Assembly (NCBI RefSeq): GCF_021738965.1
Contig: NZ_JAKKOQ010000005.1
Location: 1-64,000 of the forward strand
Source: Gordonia zhenghanii
GTDB taxonomy: Bacteria > Actinomycetota > Actinomycetes > Mycobacteriales > Mycobacteriaceae
Direction of reading: 5' to 3'
Length of the DNA stretch: 64,000 nucleotides
The number at the start of each line of letters is the position of its first letter. The stretch's first letter is position 1. Positions 9,744 to 17,793 of this stretch are shown piece by piece. Position numbers and translations under genes: made by a program. Under the pieces are notes generated by a model. It ran no database searches, had not been told where the DNA came from, and saw only the letters and a program-made list of their open reading frames with translations.

Positions 9744-10964
9744 ATGGTGCAAGCTCATTATCTGGCGGGACTCGACCTGCGTGGACGCAGAGTCGTCGTC
9801 GTCGGCGGCGGTAGTGTCGCGCAACGTCGGATCCCGAATCTCGTTGCGGCGGGAGCCGATGTGCACGTGGTCGCGATCGACCCGACACCGACGGTCGAAT
9901 CGGAGCCTGCGATCACGGTGCACCAGCGCGCGTACGCGACGGGCGATCTGGACGGCGCCTGGTACGCGATCGCCTGCACCGACGATCCCGACGTCAATGC
10001 CGCAGTCGTCGACGAGGCCACCGCGTCGCGCGTGTTCTGCGTCCGTGCCGACGACGGCAGTGCCGGAACCGCGGTGACCCCGGCGTCTGGGCACCATCGC
10101 GACTTGCAGTTCGGCGTGCTCGCCGGCGGCGACCACCGCCGTTCCGCCGCTGCGCGTGCCGCGATCACCGCGGCGTTCGCCGACGGAGCCTCCCTGACGG
10201 TCGACGACGAGGCGCGGCATGCTCCGGGAGTCGCGTTGGTCGGCGGCGGTCCAGGCGCGGCCGACCTGATCACAGTGCGTGGGCGACGGCTGCTCGCCGA
10301 AGCGGACGTCGTGGTCGCCGACCGACTGGCTCCGGTCGCGCTCCTCGACGAACTCGGTCCGCAGGTCGAAGTGATCGATGCGGCGAAGGTTCCGTACGGC
10401 AGGGCGATGCGGCAGGAACAGATCAACGAGATCCTCGTCGACCGGGCGAAGGCCGGGAAGTTCGTCGTCAGACTCAAGGGCGGTGACCCGTACGTGTACG
10501 GCCGCGGCTACGAGGAACTGCAGGCGTGTGTCGCCGCCGGGGTGCCGGTAGCTGTTGTCCCCGGCGTGACCAGTCCTATCTCGGCTCCCGGACTCGCGGG
10601 CGTCCCGGTGACCCATCGGGGCGTGGCACACGAGTTCGTCGTCGTCTCCGGGCACGTCGCACCGGACGATCCCGACTCCCTGACCGATTGGAGCGCGCTG
10701 GCCAAGCTGCGCGGCACCATCGTGTTGATGATGGCCGTCAAGCGGATCGACGCCTTCGCGCGGGCTCTGCTCGACGGCGGTCGTCCCGGCGACACCCCGG
10801 TCGCATTCATCGAGAACGCATCGCGCCCCGATCAGCGACTCATCCGTGCCGACCTGTCGAGTGCCGCCCGGGTCGCGGGGGAACAGGCCCTGATCGCACC
10901 CGCGATCGCCGTGATCGGTCCGGTCGCGGGGTTCGACGACGCCGACCGGGCGGTACCGCTGTGA
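9744..10964 (+). CDS. cysG: Siroheme synthase / uroporphyrinogen-III C-methyltransferase
   Basis: Multifunctional enzyme of 406 residues. The N-terminal half is the CysG-type precorrin-2 dehydrogenase/ferrochelatase domain (VVVVGGGSVAQRRIPNLV, ~13-30). The C-terminal half is the SAM-dependent uroporphyrinogen-III methyltransferase (VGGGPGAADLITVRGRRLL; VVRLKGGDPYVYGRGYEE; PVTHRGVAHEFVVVSGH). It supplies siroheme and the corrin precursor precorrin-2, so it links functionally to cobO and cobB. The ATG at 9744 is chosen because the -10 hexamer TAAACT (9730-9735) lies eight bases upstream, and because the open frame further upstream only runs through the tandem repeats. The M. tuberculosis protein has nearly the same length. 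Confidence 0.94.
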   Translation: MVQAHYLAGLDLRGRRVVVVGGGSVAQRRIPNLVAAGADVHVVAIDPTPTVESEPAITVHQRAYATGDLDGAWYAIACTDDPDVNAAVVDEATASRVFCVRADDGSAGTAVTPASGHHRDLQFGVLAGGDHRRSAAARAAITAAFADGASLTVDDEARHAPGVALVGGGPGAADLITVRGRRLLAEADVVVADRLAPVALLDELGPQVEVIDAAKVPYGRAMRQEQINEILVDRAKAGKFVVRLKGGDPYVYGRGYEELQACVAAGVPVAVVPGVTSPISAPGLAGVPVTHRGVAHEFVVVSGHVAPDDPDSLTDWSALAKLRGTIVLMMAVKRIDAFARALLDGGRPGDTPVAFIENASRPDQRLIRADLSSAARVAGEQALIAPAIAVIGPVAGFDDADRAVPL

Positions 10965-11416
10965 CCGCACGGATCGTCGGACTCGCGACGGGTGCGCTGC
11001 TGCTCATCGCCGCGATCGCGTCCTGGTACGTGCACCCCGCGGTGACCGCTGCGCTCGTCGCTGCCGCGGTGCTGGTCATGTCCGTCTGGCAGGTCTTCCG
11101 GCGTCGTGCCGGTATCGAACCGCTCAAGCAGAGCACCTGGGTCGCGATCGTCGTCCCGTTGACCTATGCCGCACTCGCCGTCGTCGCACTCAACGGCTGG
11201 ATCTACCGGATCTCGGCCGACGCAGGCACCGAATCGGGCGATCTGCAGATGGTGGTCGGACTGACCACCGGCGTCGTCGGGATGTCCGCCGCCTACGGCT
11301 ACGGTCGGGTCCGCGCTCAGAAGGCCCAGCTGAACGAGGTCGTCGAGGTAGACCTCGCCGACGACGAGCCGGGCGTCGCCGACGGCGACAGTTGGTTCTT
11401 TCCGCAGGCGAAGTAG
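10961..11416 (+). CDS. Small membrane protein of unknown function, four predicted TM helices
   Basis: 151 residues starting at a GTG that overlaps the cysG stop (GTGA), so it is coupled to cysG. Hydrophobic stretches near residues 5-24, 27-45, 60-82 and 90-110 suggest four membrane helices, followed by an acidic cytosolic tail (VVEVDLADDEPG). I do not recognise the family. M. tuberculosis has the efflux pump gene efpA at this position, and this is not that protein. Confidence 0.7.
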   Translation: MTARIVGLATGALLLIAAIASWYVHPAVTAALVAAAVLVMSVWQVFRRRAGIEPLKQSTWVAIVVPLTYAALAVVALNGWIYRISADAGTESGDLQMVVGLTTGVVGMSAAYGYGRVRAQKAQLNEVVEVDLADDEPGVADGDSWFFPQAK

Positions 11417-11454
11417 CAGCTCGGCGGTAGGGTCGGGGCAGGAGAGGAGTGGAC

Positions 11455-12051
11455 GTGTCCGACCAACCGACTCTCACATTCTGCGCCGCCACCCAAGACG
11501 TCTTCGACGACGTCGAGACCATTCTCGGACCCAAGCGTCGTCCCGACGCAATCGCGTGCTGGTGCCTCACGTACCGCCTGGGAAACCGGGAGGCCGCGAG
11601 GCTCGACGCTCCGGAACGTCGCCAGGCGGTGTTCGATTCGTGCGGCCGCCGACCGGCGCCGGGCATCCTCGCGTACGACACCGCAGGCGACGTGGTCGGG
11701 TGGGCCGCAGTCGCGAGGCGCGGTGCCATCGCGGCGCTGGCCGACCATACGACTTTTCCACCGATAGGCGACGGCGACCCGTGGACCGTCTACTGCCTTC
11801 GAACCAGAGGCGGCCGCCGCCGCCGCGGAATCGGTCAGCGACTCCTGCAGGCCGCTGTCGACTTCGCGGTCGACAACGGAGCCGACGTCGTCGACGCGTA
11901 CCCCGTCGACCCGGTCGGCACGGTGAGCCCGATCTTCGCCTATCCGGGTATCCGGTCCATGTACGAGCGGGAGGGTTTCACCGTGGCGGGCCCGGCGGGA
12001 GCCGTGCCGGGAGGCCCCGGGCGAGTGGCCATGCGGCTGTCGGTCACGTGA
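11455..12051 (+). CDS. GNAT-family N-acetyltransferase
   Basis: 198-residue acetyltransferase of unknown substrate. The acetyl-CoA loop is seen as RGGRRRRGIGQRLL near residues 117-130 (pattern R/Q-x-x-G-x-G/A), followed by a helix and the FAYPGIRSMYEREGF segment typical of GNAT C-termini. The GTG at 11455 has an excellent Shine-Dalgarno GGAGAGGAG (11441-11449); an in-frame GTG at 11449 lies inside that element and is less likely. A -10 candidate TAGGGT (11428-11433) would give a short leader. It is convergent with yaaA. Confidence 0.8.
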   Translation: MSDQPTLTFCAATQDVFDDVETILGPKRRPDAIACWCLTYRLGNREAARLDAPERRQAVFDSCGRRPAPGILAYDTAGDVVGWAAVARRGAIAALADHTTFPPIGDGDPWTVYCLRTRGGRRRRGIGQRLLQAAVDFAVDNGADVVDAYPVDPVGTVSPIFAYPGIRSMYEREGFTVAGPAGAVPGGPGRVAMRLSVT

Positions 12052-12057
12052 GGTGCT

Positions 12058-12807
12058 TCAGCCCTCGGTCACCACGGTGATCTCCAGTCCAGACGTGATC
12101 TCGACGCGTTGGCCCGCGTCGGAGAGCACGCTCGCCAACGCGTTGACGTCCCGGACAGTGCGGCGCGTCCGCACCAACTCGTGAGCGACGAGACCCTTGT
12201 AATGCTTGTTGAAATGGCTGACGACCTTGCGTGAACCGTCGGCGTACTCGGTGACGACGGTCGCGGTCACCGCACCGTCGACCGGTCCGAGTTTCTGGTA
12301 GACCCCCGATCGCAGATCGACCACGAAATCGTCGATCGCGTCCAGTGCGGGTGAGAGCACCGGTTTCCACACCGACCCCAGCGTCCCGAATCCCGGCAGT
12401 CTGGAGCCGCCGGAAAGTCGGTACGCGGGAATCAGATCGGCCGCGGACACCACTCCGAAGAGCGCCGAGCCGATCATCAGACGGTCTGCAGCCTTCGTCC
12501 TCGACGCCCGAGTCATCCCCGGGTAGTCGAGCGCGTCGTACAAGACGCCCGTGTAGCGGGTGATAGCAGGCCTGGTCGGCGCCGTCCACAGCTCCGCATT
12601 GCGCGAGACCTCGGCGATCGCGGCGTCCGTCGTTCCCAGACCCAATGCTGCACGGGACGACTCGAGGTCGCCGGACAGCGCGACCAGCGCGTCGGCGATA
12701 CGGCGCCGCACGCCGGTCAACTCCGGCAACGACAGCGATTCGAGGTCGAGAGGGGCGGACTTCCCGCCGTCGGACTTGGTCTCCGAAGGAGGCAGGATCA
12801 CGAGCAC
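12058..12807 (-). CDS. yaaA: YaaA-family peroxide stress protein (UPF0246/DUF328)
   Basis: 249 residues covering the whole YaaA family: N-terminal [15 protein letters not shown], central ARSALFG-like block [19 protein letters not shown] and C-terminal [19 protein letters not shown]. In E. coli YaaA limits free intracellular iron under peroxide stress and has DNA-binding activity; whether this copy does the same is inference. The GTG start at 12807 is preceded by the -10 hexamer TAGGGT six bases upstream on the minus strand (12819-12814), so the transcript is probably leaderless. It is divergent from proS with only 48 nt between the starts, so the two promoters overlap back to back. Confidence 0.88.
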   Translation of the reverse strand: MLVILPPSETKSDGGKSAPLDLESLSLPELTGVRRRIADALVALSGDLESSRAALGLGTTDAAIAEVSRNAELWTAPTRPAITRYTGVLYDALDYPGMTRASRTKAADRLMIGSALFGVVSAADLIPAYRLSGGSRLPGFGTLGSVWKPVLSPALDAIDDFVVDLRSGVYQKLGPVDGAVTATVVTEYADGSRKVVSHFNKHYKGLVAHELVRTRRTVRDVNALASVLSDAGQRVEITSGLEITVVTEG

Positions 12808-12855
12808 GCGACCACCCTAACGAACCGTCTGCCGTCACAACTAAGCTGGTACACC

Positions 12856-14598
12856 GTGATCACACGCATGTCCGACCTGTTCCTCCGCACGCTCCGCGAC
12901 GACCCCGCCGACGCGGAGGTGCCGAGCCATAAACTGTTGGTGCGCGCCGGATACATCCGACGCAGCGCCCCCGGCGTGTACTCGTGGTTGCCGTTGGGGC
13001 TCAGGGTGTTCCGCAACGTCGAGAACCTCGTGCGCGAGGAGATGGACGCGATCGGCGCCCAGGAGATCCTCCTGCCCGCGCTACTGCCGCGCGAACCCTA
13101 CGAGGCCACCGGTCGCTGGACCGAGTACGGCCCCAACCTGTTCCGCGTCAAGGACCGCAAGGGCGCAGACATGCTTCTCGGCCCGACCCACGAGGAGATC
13201 TTCACTCAGCTGGTGAAGGGGGAGTACAGCTCGTACAAGGATCTCCCCGCCGTCCTGTACCAGATCCAGACGAAGTACCGGGACGAGGAGCGGCCCCGCG
13301 CGGGACTCCTGCGCGGCCGTGAGTTCGTGATGAAGGACTCGTACTCCTTCGATCTGGACGACGACGCGCTCCAGGTCTCCTACGACAAGCATCGCACCGC
13401 CTACCAGCGGATCTTCGACCGCCTCGGTGTCGAGTACGTCATCGTGCGGGCGACCGCAGGAGCCATGGGCGGCAGTAAGTCCGAAGAATTTCTCGCCGTC
13501 TGCGACGTCGGCGAAGACACGTTCGTCCGGAGCACCGAATCGGACTACGCCGCCAACGTCGAAGCCGTCACCACCACCGTTCCCGACGCGCTGCCCGTGG
13601 ACGGTCTTCCCGACGCCGTATCGCACGAGACCGGTGACACCCCGACCATCGAGACCCTCGTCGCGTGGGCGAACGCGACCCTCGACGGCGAGTACACCGC
13701 CGCCGACACCTTGAAGAGCGTGATGGTGAAGATCCGCAAGCCGGGCGGCGACTGGGAGATCACCGCGATCGGCGTCCCGGGCGACCGCGAGGTCGACGTC
13801 AAGCGCCTCGAAGCGTCAGTCGAGCCGAGCGAAGTGGAACTGCTCGACGACGCGGACTTCGCCGCCAACCCGGCCCTCGTCAAGGGCTACATCGGCCCCA
13901 AGGGTGTGCAGGGCGCCGAGTTCGCCTACCTCGTCGATCCGCGCGTCGTCGACGGCACCTCGTGGATCACCGGCGCCGACGAGAAGGGTCGGCACTACGT
14001 CAACCTCGTCGCCGGTCGCGACTTCGCACCCGACGGCGTGATCGAAGCCGCAGCCGTGCGTGACGGCGATCCGTCACCCGACGGCGCAGGCGTTCTCGAA
14101 TCGGCCAAGGGCATCGAGATCGGCCACATCTTCCAACTCGGCCGCAAATACGCCGATGCCTTCGACCTCGACGTTCTCGGCGAGAACGGCAAGCCGGTCC
14201 GCGTCACGATGGGTTCGTACGGACTCGGCGTCTCGCGGATGGTCGCAGTCCTCGCCGAGCAGATGCACGACGAGAAGGGGCTTCGCTGGCCGCGGGAGGT
14301 CGCCCCGTTCGATGTGCACCTGGTCATCGCCAACAAGGACGAGGCGGCGATCACCGGTGCTCAGCAACTCGCCGAGCAACTCGACGCCGCCGGGCTGAAG
14401 GTTCTTCTCGACGACCGCAAGGCGTCGCCCGGCGTCAAGTTCAAGGACTCCGAGCTCCTCGGCATGCCCGTCGTGGTGGTCGTCGGCCGCGGCTGGGCCA
14501 ACGGCACCGTCGAGATCCGCGACCGCTTCACCGGCGAAACCGCCGAAGCTCCGGTCGACGGCGCACAGGATGCGGTGATCGCAGCCGTTCGGGGCTGA
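12856..14598 (+). CDS. proS: Prolyl-tRNA synthetase, bacterial type
   Basis: Class II aminoacyl-tRNA synthetase of 580 residues that charges tRNA-Pro. Visible motifs: motif 1 region ([16 protein letters not shown]), motif 2 ([20 protein letters not shown]), motif 3 with [11 protein letters not shown], the editing insertion domain between motifs 2 and 3 (~220-400), and an anticodon-binding domain ([10 protein letters not shown] onward). The GTG at 12856 is preceded by TAAGCT (12842-12847) eight bases upstream, indicating a leaderless mRNA. Its TGA directly abuts the stop of the convergent ferritin-like gene with no intervening base. Confidence 0.96.
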   Translation: MITRMSDLFLRTLRDDPADAEVPSHKLLVRAGYIRRSAPGVYSWLPLGLRVFRNVENLVREEMDAIGAQEILLPALLPREPYEATGRWTEYGPNLFRVKDRKGADMLLGPTHEEIFTQLVKGEYSSYKDLPAVLYQIQTKYRDEERPRAGLLRGREFVMKDSYSFDLDDDALQVSYDKHRTAYQRIFDRLGVEYVIVRATAGAMGGSKSEEFLAVCDVGEDTFVRSTESDYAANVEAVTTTVPDALPVDGLPDAVSHETGDTPTIETLVAWANATLDGEYTAADTLKSVMVKIRKPGGDWEITAIGVPGDREVDVKRLEASVEPSEVELLDDADFAANPALVKGYIGPKGVQGAEFAYLVDPRVVDGTSWITGADEKGRHYVNLVAGRDFAPDGVIEAAAVRDGDPSPDGAGVLESAKGIEIGHIFQLGRKYADAFDLDVLGENGKPVRVTMGSYGLGVSRMVAVLAEQMHDEKGLRWPREVAPFDVHLVIANKDEAAITGAQQLAEQLDAAGLKVLLDDRKASPGVKFKDSELLGMPVVVVVGRGWANGTVEIRDRFTGETAEAPVDGAQDAVIAAVRG

Positions 14599-15027
14599 CT
14601 ATTCGGCGCCGGGGAACGCCACCGTCGCGGGCGACAGGCCGGACACGCCGCGCCAGAACGCGATTCGCGTCGCGCATTCGGTGAGCCCGTCGACACCGAG
14701 TCGGCGGGCATCGGCGTCGACGGCCTGCTCCACCAGTGCTCGGTAGGCGCTCGCGCAGGTCGTCTCCGCTTGTAAGAGGGCCTTGACCGCGGTCGTGTCG
14801 TCGGTGACCTCGAACGGGAGCGTGTAACCGGCCGCAGGCACCTGCTCGGCTGCGCCTGCAGACACGATGGCGGCGTTCACCGCGTCTCGCCGCACTCGAT
14901 GTGCGGCGTTGAACTCGCCGACGGCGTCCCGTTGATCCGATCCGATGAACGCGGTCGTCACCCCATAGGTGAAGATCGCCGCGAACTCGGCGTCGACGGC
15001 CGTGGTGAGGGCATCGTTCTGGGTCAT
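14599..15027 (-). CDS. DUF4439 ferritin-like protein
   Basis: 142 residues, predicted all-helical. Acidic and His-containing helices (DAEFAAIFTYGVTTAFI; EFNAAHRVRRDAV; LLQAETTCASAYRALVEQA) resemble the ferritin-like four-helix bundle of DUF4439, found beside proS in many Mycobacteriales (Rv2844 position). Function unknown; a metal site is possible but not shown. The ATG at 15027 overlaps the TGA of the upstream lipoprotein gene (ATGA), so the two are coupled and may act together. Confidence 0.8.
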   Translation of the reverse strand: MTQNDALTTAVDAEFAAIFTYGVTTAFIGSDQRDAVGEFNAAHRVRRDAVNAAIVSAGAAEQVPAAGYTLPFEVTDDTTAVKALLQAETTCASAYRALVEQAVDADARRLGVDGLTECATRIAFWRGVSGLSPATVAFPGAE

Positions 15028-15509
15028 GCGAGCTGAACCTCCGCGAGAGTCTTGCAGGACGCCGAGACCGATGCGAGAAGGCCCGCGACGAAACCTGATT
15101 CGGTGACGGCGGCGCCGCCGCTGGCGCGCGTCGACGACACGAGGGCTTCGCGCAACGCATCGACCGTCGCCAACGGCGCGGAAGGATCGTCGATCCGGCC
15201 CGCCGACGACGAATGCACGCGATTGACCTCGTCGCGCAGCGCCTGCGCGTGCTCGCCGCGCTGTTGTGCCACGACGGTCAGTGCCGCGGTGTACTCGGTG
15301 GTGCGCGGAGCCAACGCCGCAGCGGCCTCCTGCTGGCGGACCGCGGCGCGCGCATGCTCGACAAGCCGCTCGGCGAGGTCGCGTTCCTCGTCTGTCGTAG
15401 GGCCGCACGCGGAGACCGCGGCACCGGCGGCGGCGACCACCGGCAATACAGCGACGCCGCGCAGCACGGATCGTCGGGAGGGGCTGAAGTTCGATGGGCG
15501 GACGCTCAC
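15024..15509 (-). CDS. Tat-exported lipoprotein of unknown function
   Basis: 161 residues from the GTG at 15509. The N-terminus has a twin-arginine motif (SPSRRSVLRG), a hydrophobic stretch and a lipobox-like AVSAC with the modified Cys near residue 36, so export by Tat and lipidation are likely. The mature part is a helical Ala/Glu-rich domain. It sits at the Rv2843 position next to the ferritin-like gene, which it overlaps by 4 nt. The start lacks an obvious Shine-Dalgarno sequence. It is divergent from rimP. Confidence 0.75.
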   Translation of the reverse strand: MSVRPSNFSPSRRSVLRGVAVLPVVAAAGAAVSACGPTTDEERDLAERLVEHARAAVRQQEAAAALAPRTTEYTAALTVVAQQRGEHAQALRDEVNRVHSSSAGRIDDPSAPLATVDALREALVSSTRASGGAAVTESGFVAGLLASVSASCKTLAEVQLA

Positions 15510-15638
15510 ATCGTCGAATTCTGCCAGTGCCCGGAATCGACTACACTCAGCAGGCCCTGAACGGCGTGCGTGTCGCACGTAAAGTGGGCACGGCGCAGCC
15601 CCGCGCACCGAAGACCGACATGAGGGAGACCATCGCGT

Positions 15639-16232
15639 ATGAGCGGCGTCAAGACCGAGGCCATCGGGCATGTCGTGGAGCCGGTCCTCGCTGCGGCGGG
15701 TTACGACCTCGAAGAGATCGTCGTGCTGACTCCGCCCGGGCGTCGGGACATCAGGGTGGTGGTCGACCGGGACGGCGGGGCGCACCTCGACGCGCTGGCC
15801 GACCTCAGTCGTGAGCTCGACGCCGCGCTCGAGGCGACCGATCTGATGGGCGAGCAGCCTTACGACCTCGAGGTCACCACACCTGGCATCGGCCGTCCGC
15901 TCACGTTGCCCCGGCATTGGCGTCGCAACCAGGGGCGCAGCGCGAAGATCGAGTACACGGACGATGGGAAGTCGACGAGCGTGGTCGCGCGGATCGGCAG
16001 CCTCGACGGTGACGCGGTCACGCTGGTCAAAGCCGACAAGGGCAGGCTCCGGACCATCGAGCTGAACCTGGATGACGTTCAGCGGGCCGTGGTGGAGGTC
16101 GACTTCCGGCGGCCGGGCGAAGCCGAGCTCCGTGCATGCGGACTCGACGACGACGAGATCGCGCGGCGTCGTGCCCCCGCAGACGCCGATCCCGCAGACA
16201 CCGATCCCGCAGACACCGACTCGGACAATTGA
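15639..16232 (+). CDS. rimP: Ribosome maturation factor RimP
   Basis: 197 residues; needed for 30S subunit maturation. The N-terminal alpha/beta domain (GHVVEPVLAAAGYDLEEIV; DIRVVVDRDGG) and the family signature YDLEVTTPGIGRPLT near residues 73-87 are clear. The C-terminus has a short acidic repeat (PADTD units, coded by 15-nt repeats at 16182-16220). First gene of the rimP-nusA-ylxR-infB-rbfA translation operon. A TAAAGT hexamer at 15580-15585 is a weak -10 candidate. Confidence 0.93.
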   Translation: MSGVKTEAIGHVVEPVLAAAGYDLEEIVVLTPPGRRDIRVVVDRDGGAHLDALADLSRELDAALEATDLMGEQPYDLEVTTPGIGRPLTLPRHWRRNQGRSAKIEYTDDGKSTSVVARIGSLDGDAVTLVKADKGRLRTIELNLDDVQRAVVEVDFRRPGEAELRACGLDDDEIARRRAPADADPADTDPADTDSDN

Positions 16233-16285
16233 ATACATAACTGTCGTACACAACTGGAACTGACAAGCGAATAGGAGCATCCACC

Positions 16286-17374
16286 ATGCACATCGACATC
16301 AACGCATTGCGGCTGATCGAAGCAGACAAGGGCGTGTCGATCGAGACCGTCATCACCGCGATCGAGACAGCGCTGCTCACCGCGTACCGGCACACCGACG
16401 GCTTCGCTCCGCACGCGCGCATCGACGTGAACCGGAAGTCCGGCGCGGTTCGAGTCATGGCACAGGAACTCGACGAGTCGGGCGAGGTCGTCCACGAATG
16501 GGACGACACTCCCGAGGGCTTCGGGCGGATCGCCGCCACGACGGCCCGCCAGGTGATCTTGCAGCGTCTCCGTGACGCGGAGAACGAGAAGACCTACGGC
16601 GATCTCGTGGCGCACGAAGGCGAGGTCGTCGGCGGTGTCGTGCAGGCCGACTCCCGCCTCAATGCGAAGGGGATCGTCGTCGTCCAGATCGGTACCGACG
16701 CCAACGCGACCGAAGGCATCATCCCGTCGGTCGAGCAGGTGCCGGGGGAGAGCTACAACCACGGCGACCGGATCAAGTGCTACGTCGTCGGCGTGGCGCG
16801 CGGAATGCGCGGACCGCAGATCACGTTGTCGCGTACGCACCCGAACCTGGTTCGCAAACTGTTCTCACTCGAGGTCCCCGAGATCGCCGACGGATCCGTC
16901 GAGATCGTCGCCGTCGCCCGAGAGGCGGGCCACCGGTCGAAGATCGCCGTGCACACCGGCGTCGCCGGGCTCAACGCGAAGGGCGCCTGCATCGGCCCGA
17001 TGGGGCAGCGCGTGCGCAACGTGATGAGCGAACTGTCGGGCGAGAAGATCGACATCATCGACTACGCGACCGACCCTGCGGTGTTCGTCGGCAACGCGCT
17101 CTCGCCTGCCAAGGTCTTGTCGGTCACGGTGATCGACGCGGAGTTGAGTGCGGCCCGCGTCATCGTCCCCGACTACCAACTGTCGCTGGCCATCGGTAAG
17201 GAAGGTCAGAACGCTCGACTCGCCGCCCGGTTGACGGGATGGCGGATCGACATCCGTTCCGACAGCGGCGACGGCGGTCCGCGGGTGGACGCGAGCCCGA
17301 CTGAGGGCGTCGTCACAGATGGCGTGGTCGACGGCAATGATGTGACGAGCAGCCCTGCCGATGAGATAGACTGA
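16286..17374 (+). CDS. nusA: Transcription termination/antitermination factor NusA
   Basis: 362 residues. Domains in order: N-terminal RNA-polymerase-binding domain (~1-110, [16 protein letters not shown]), S1 domain (~115-190), then two KH domains, including [25 protein letters not shown] and [20 protein letters not shown]. It lacks the C-terminal acidic repeats of the E. coli protein, as usual in actinobacteria. Regulates pausing, termination and antitermination. Starts 53 nt after rimP, with a GGAG element before the ATG; ends 3 nt before ylxR. Confidence 0.95.
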   Translation: MHIDINALRLIEADKGVSIETVITAIETALLTAYRHTDGFAPHARIDVNRKSGAVRVMAQELDESGEVVHEWDDTPEGFGRIAATTARQVILQRLRDAENEKTYGDLVAHEGEVVGGVVQADSRLNAKGIVVVQIGTDANATEGIIPSVEQVPGESYNHGDRIKCYVVGVARGMRGPQITLSRTHPNLVRKLFSLEVPEIADGSVEIVAVAREAGHRSKIAVHTGVAGLNAKGACIGPMGQRVRNVMSELSGEKIDIIDYATDPAVFVGNALSPAKVLSVTVIDAELSAARVIVPDYQLSLAIGKEGQNARLAARLTGWRIDIRSDSGDGGPRVDASPTEGVVTDGVVDGNDVTSSPADEID

Positions 17375-17377
17375 CCG

Positions 17378-17674
17378 GTGGCTCCTCGAACGTCGACCGC
17401 TCCGGTTCGTACGTGCATCGGATGCCGACGCCGCGATCTCGCATCATCCCTGGTTCGAGTCGTGCGATCGGCGCCCGGGCGTGCACAGACCGTGGTCGTG
17501 GATACGACGAGGACGCTGCCGGGACGTGGCGCCTGGCTGCATCGCGACTCCGACTGCGTGTCGGCGGCGGTGCGGCGTAAGGCATTCGGACCGGCGCTAC
17601 GGGTTCGCGGTCTCACCGTGATTCCGAAGGACCTCGCCGATCTGATCGGCGAGATCACCGAGACGATTCCGTAG
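17378..17674 (+). CDS. ylxR: YlxR family RNA-binding protein (DUF448)
   Basis: 98 residues with the family signature PVRTCIGCRRRD near the N-terminus, the LPGRGAWLH block, and a basic RNA-binding surface (AAVRRKAFGPALR). YlxR is almost always encoded between nusA and infB; a role as nucleoid- or RNase P-associated regulator has been reported in other bacteria. The GTG start lies 3 nt after nusA. Confidence 0.9.
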   Translation: MAPRTSTAPVRTCIGCRRRDLASSLVRVVRSAPGRAQTVVVDTTRTLPGRGAWLHRDSDCVSAAVRRKAFGPALRVRGLTVIPKDLADLIGEITETIP

Positions 17675-17748
17675 GGAATCAGGACAGGTAGCAGAAGACA
17701 TGAGCACACCGTGAAGTCTCCACGATGAGCACGTTGACCGAATAAACT

Positions 17749-17778
17749 GAGGTCGTAGCGGGTAGCCCGCTCGACCTC
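17749..17778 (+). promoter_or_regulatory. RNA hairpin directly before the infB ribosome-binding site
   Basis: GAGGTCG (17749-17755) pairs with CGACCTC (17772-17778), enclosing AGCGGG-TAG-CCCGCT; 13 base pairs with a single bulged T. It ends 15 nt before the infB GTG, just upstream of the GAGGAG Shine-Dalgarno sequence. There is no T-run, so a role in translation, processing or attenuation is as likely as termination. Confidence 0.55.
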
Positions 17779-17793
17779 CAAGTGAGGAGAGCA